A stretch of DNA of 6,188 bases from Epsilonproteobacteria bacterium 4484_65 (GTDB lineage: Bacteria > Campylobacterota > Campylobacteria > Campylobacterales > Sulfurovaceae): positions 1 to 6,188 of the forward strand of contig NATJ01000067.1 in NCBI GenBank assembly GCA_002085305.1, given 5' to 3'. The notes under the pieces are model-generated. The model ran no database searches. It saw only the letters and a program-made list of their open reading frames with translations, and was not told where the DNA came from. The position numbers were made by a program, and so were the translations under genes. Shown here one piece after another: positions 5,756 to 6,188 of this stretch; the first letter of the stretch is position 1; the number at the start of each line of letters is the position of its first letter.

Positions 5756-6188
5756 ATGTTTAAAAAGATTTTAATACTAGTCTCCATAGTAACTGCACCG
5801 TTTATGCTTCATGCAGGAGATTATCTCTCTCTAGAGAAGAAGATAGGTCAAATGCTTATGGTGGGCTTTCATGGTACCTCTGCTCCAAAAAGTAGTCAAA
5901 TATGTAAAGACATTAAAAAATATAACGTAGGGTCTGTTATCTTGTTTGATTATAACCCTGTCAATAAAAACGAACCTAAAAACATAGCAACAAAAAAACA
6001 ACTTGCAAAACTAACCAAAGAATTACAGGCGTGTAGTGCTGATGGTAAATTGTTGATAGCTGTAGATCAAGAGGGTGGTAAAGTCCAAAGGCTTAAAAGT
6101 AAATATGGTTTTTATGGAAAGTTCCCTAAAGCTTCTGATGTGATCAAGATGGATCAAAGCCAGATAAGCAGTACATACAAAAAAATGA
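5756..6188 (+). CDS. Exported glycoside hydrolase family 3 protein, NagZ-like (5' part only)
   Basis: 144 codons are visible before the window ends. Residues 1-20 (MFKKILILVSIVTAPFMLHA) look like a Sec signal peptide cut after Ala20. The following residues match the N-terminal TIM-barrel of family 3 beta-N-acetylhexosaminidases: LEKKIGQMLMVGFHG (26-40), VGSVILFDYN (58-67) and IAVDQEGGKVQRL (101-113), then FPKASDV (123-129), the usual FP-S/A motif. The catalytic Asp and the His-containing loop of this family lie further downstream, outside the window. The likely role is removing N-acetylglucosamine from peptidoglycan or a related glycan in the periplasm; classic gram-negative NagZ is cytosolic and lacks a signal peptide. 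The ATG has AAGGA with 5 nt spacing. The 145-bp tandem elements lie directly upstream. Confidence 0.88.
   Translation, partial: MFKKILILVSIVTAPFMLHAGDYLSLEKKIGQMLMVGFHGTSAPKSSQICKDIKKYNVGSVILFDYNPVNKNEPKNIATKKQLAKLTKELQACSADGKLLIAVDQEGGKVQRLKSKYGFYGKFPKASDVIKMDQSQISSTYKKM

Overview
The window looks like chromosomal DNA of a Campylobacterota (Epsilonproteobacteria) bacterium, probably of the Sulfurovum/Sulfurimonas type. I infer this from the A+T-rich sequence, good TATAAT-type -10 boxes without clear -35 boxes, the short DprA with Helicobacter/Campylobacter-like motifs, and the order SPFH/NfeD - ilvC - divergent polysaccharide deacetylase - dprA. No database search was possible, so genus level is a guess.

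Layout. Positions 1-1289 hold a minus-strand pair, an NfeD-like membrane protein followed by an SPFH/Band 7 (QmcA/stomatin-like) protein that runs off the left edge. A 121-bp divergent promoter region separates them from plus-strand ilvC (1411-2436), which encodes ketol-acid reductoisomerase of valine/leucine/isoleucine synthesis. Then comes a 280-bp gap with two inverted-repeat structures, a membrane-anchored divergent polysaccharide deacetylase (2717-3814), a 144-bp gap rich in TTGTCA/TGACAA motifs, and dprA (3959-4735). A minus-strand exported thioredoxin-fold protein (4737-5246) converges on dprA with one base between the stop codons. A 509-bp non-coding region follows, and the window ends inside an exported glycoside hydrolase family 3 protein (5756 onward).

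Gene functions. The set is largely housekeeping: membrane quality control or microdomain proteins (SPFH + NfeD), amino-acid synthesis, envelope polysaccharide enzymes (deacetylase, GH3), handling of incoming DNA (DprA) and periplasmic thiol chemistry. Nothing links them into one pathway.

The most unusual part is 5247-5755. It contains two direct copies of a 145-bp element, 222 bp apart, about 92% identical with no indels. Each copy can fold into a long stem closed by AAGAGCATC/GATGCTCTT. An inner helix shows a C-G to G-C compensatory swap between the copies, which supports a selected RNA (or cruciform) structure. Each copy carries a purine-rich GGAGGAGG segment in a large bulge, followed about 10 nt later by an ATG that opens only a 5- or 12-codon frame. 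I do not recognise it as a known riboswitch or sRNA family. It is the best candidate here for something undescribed.
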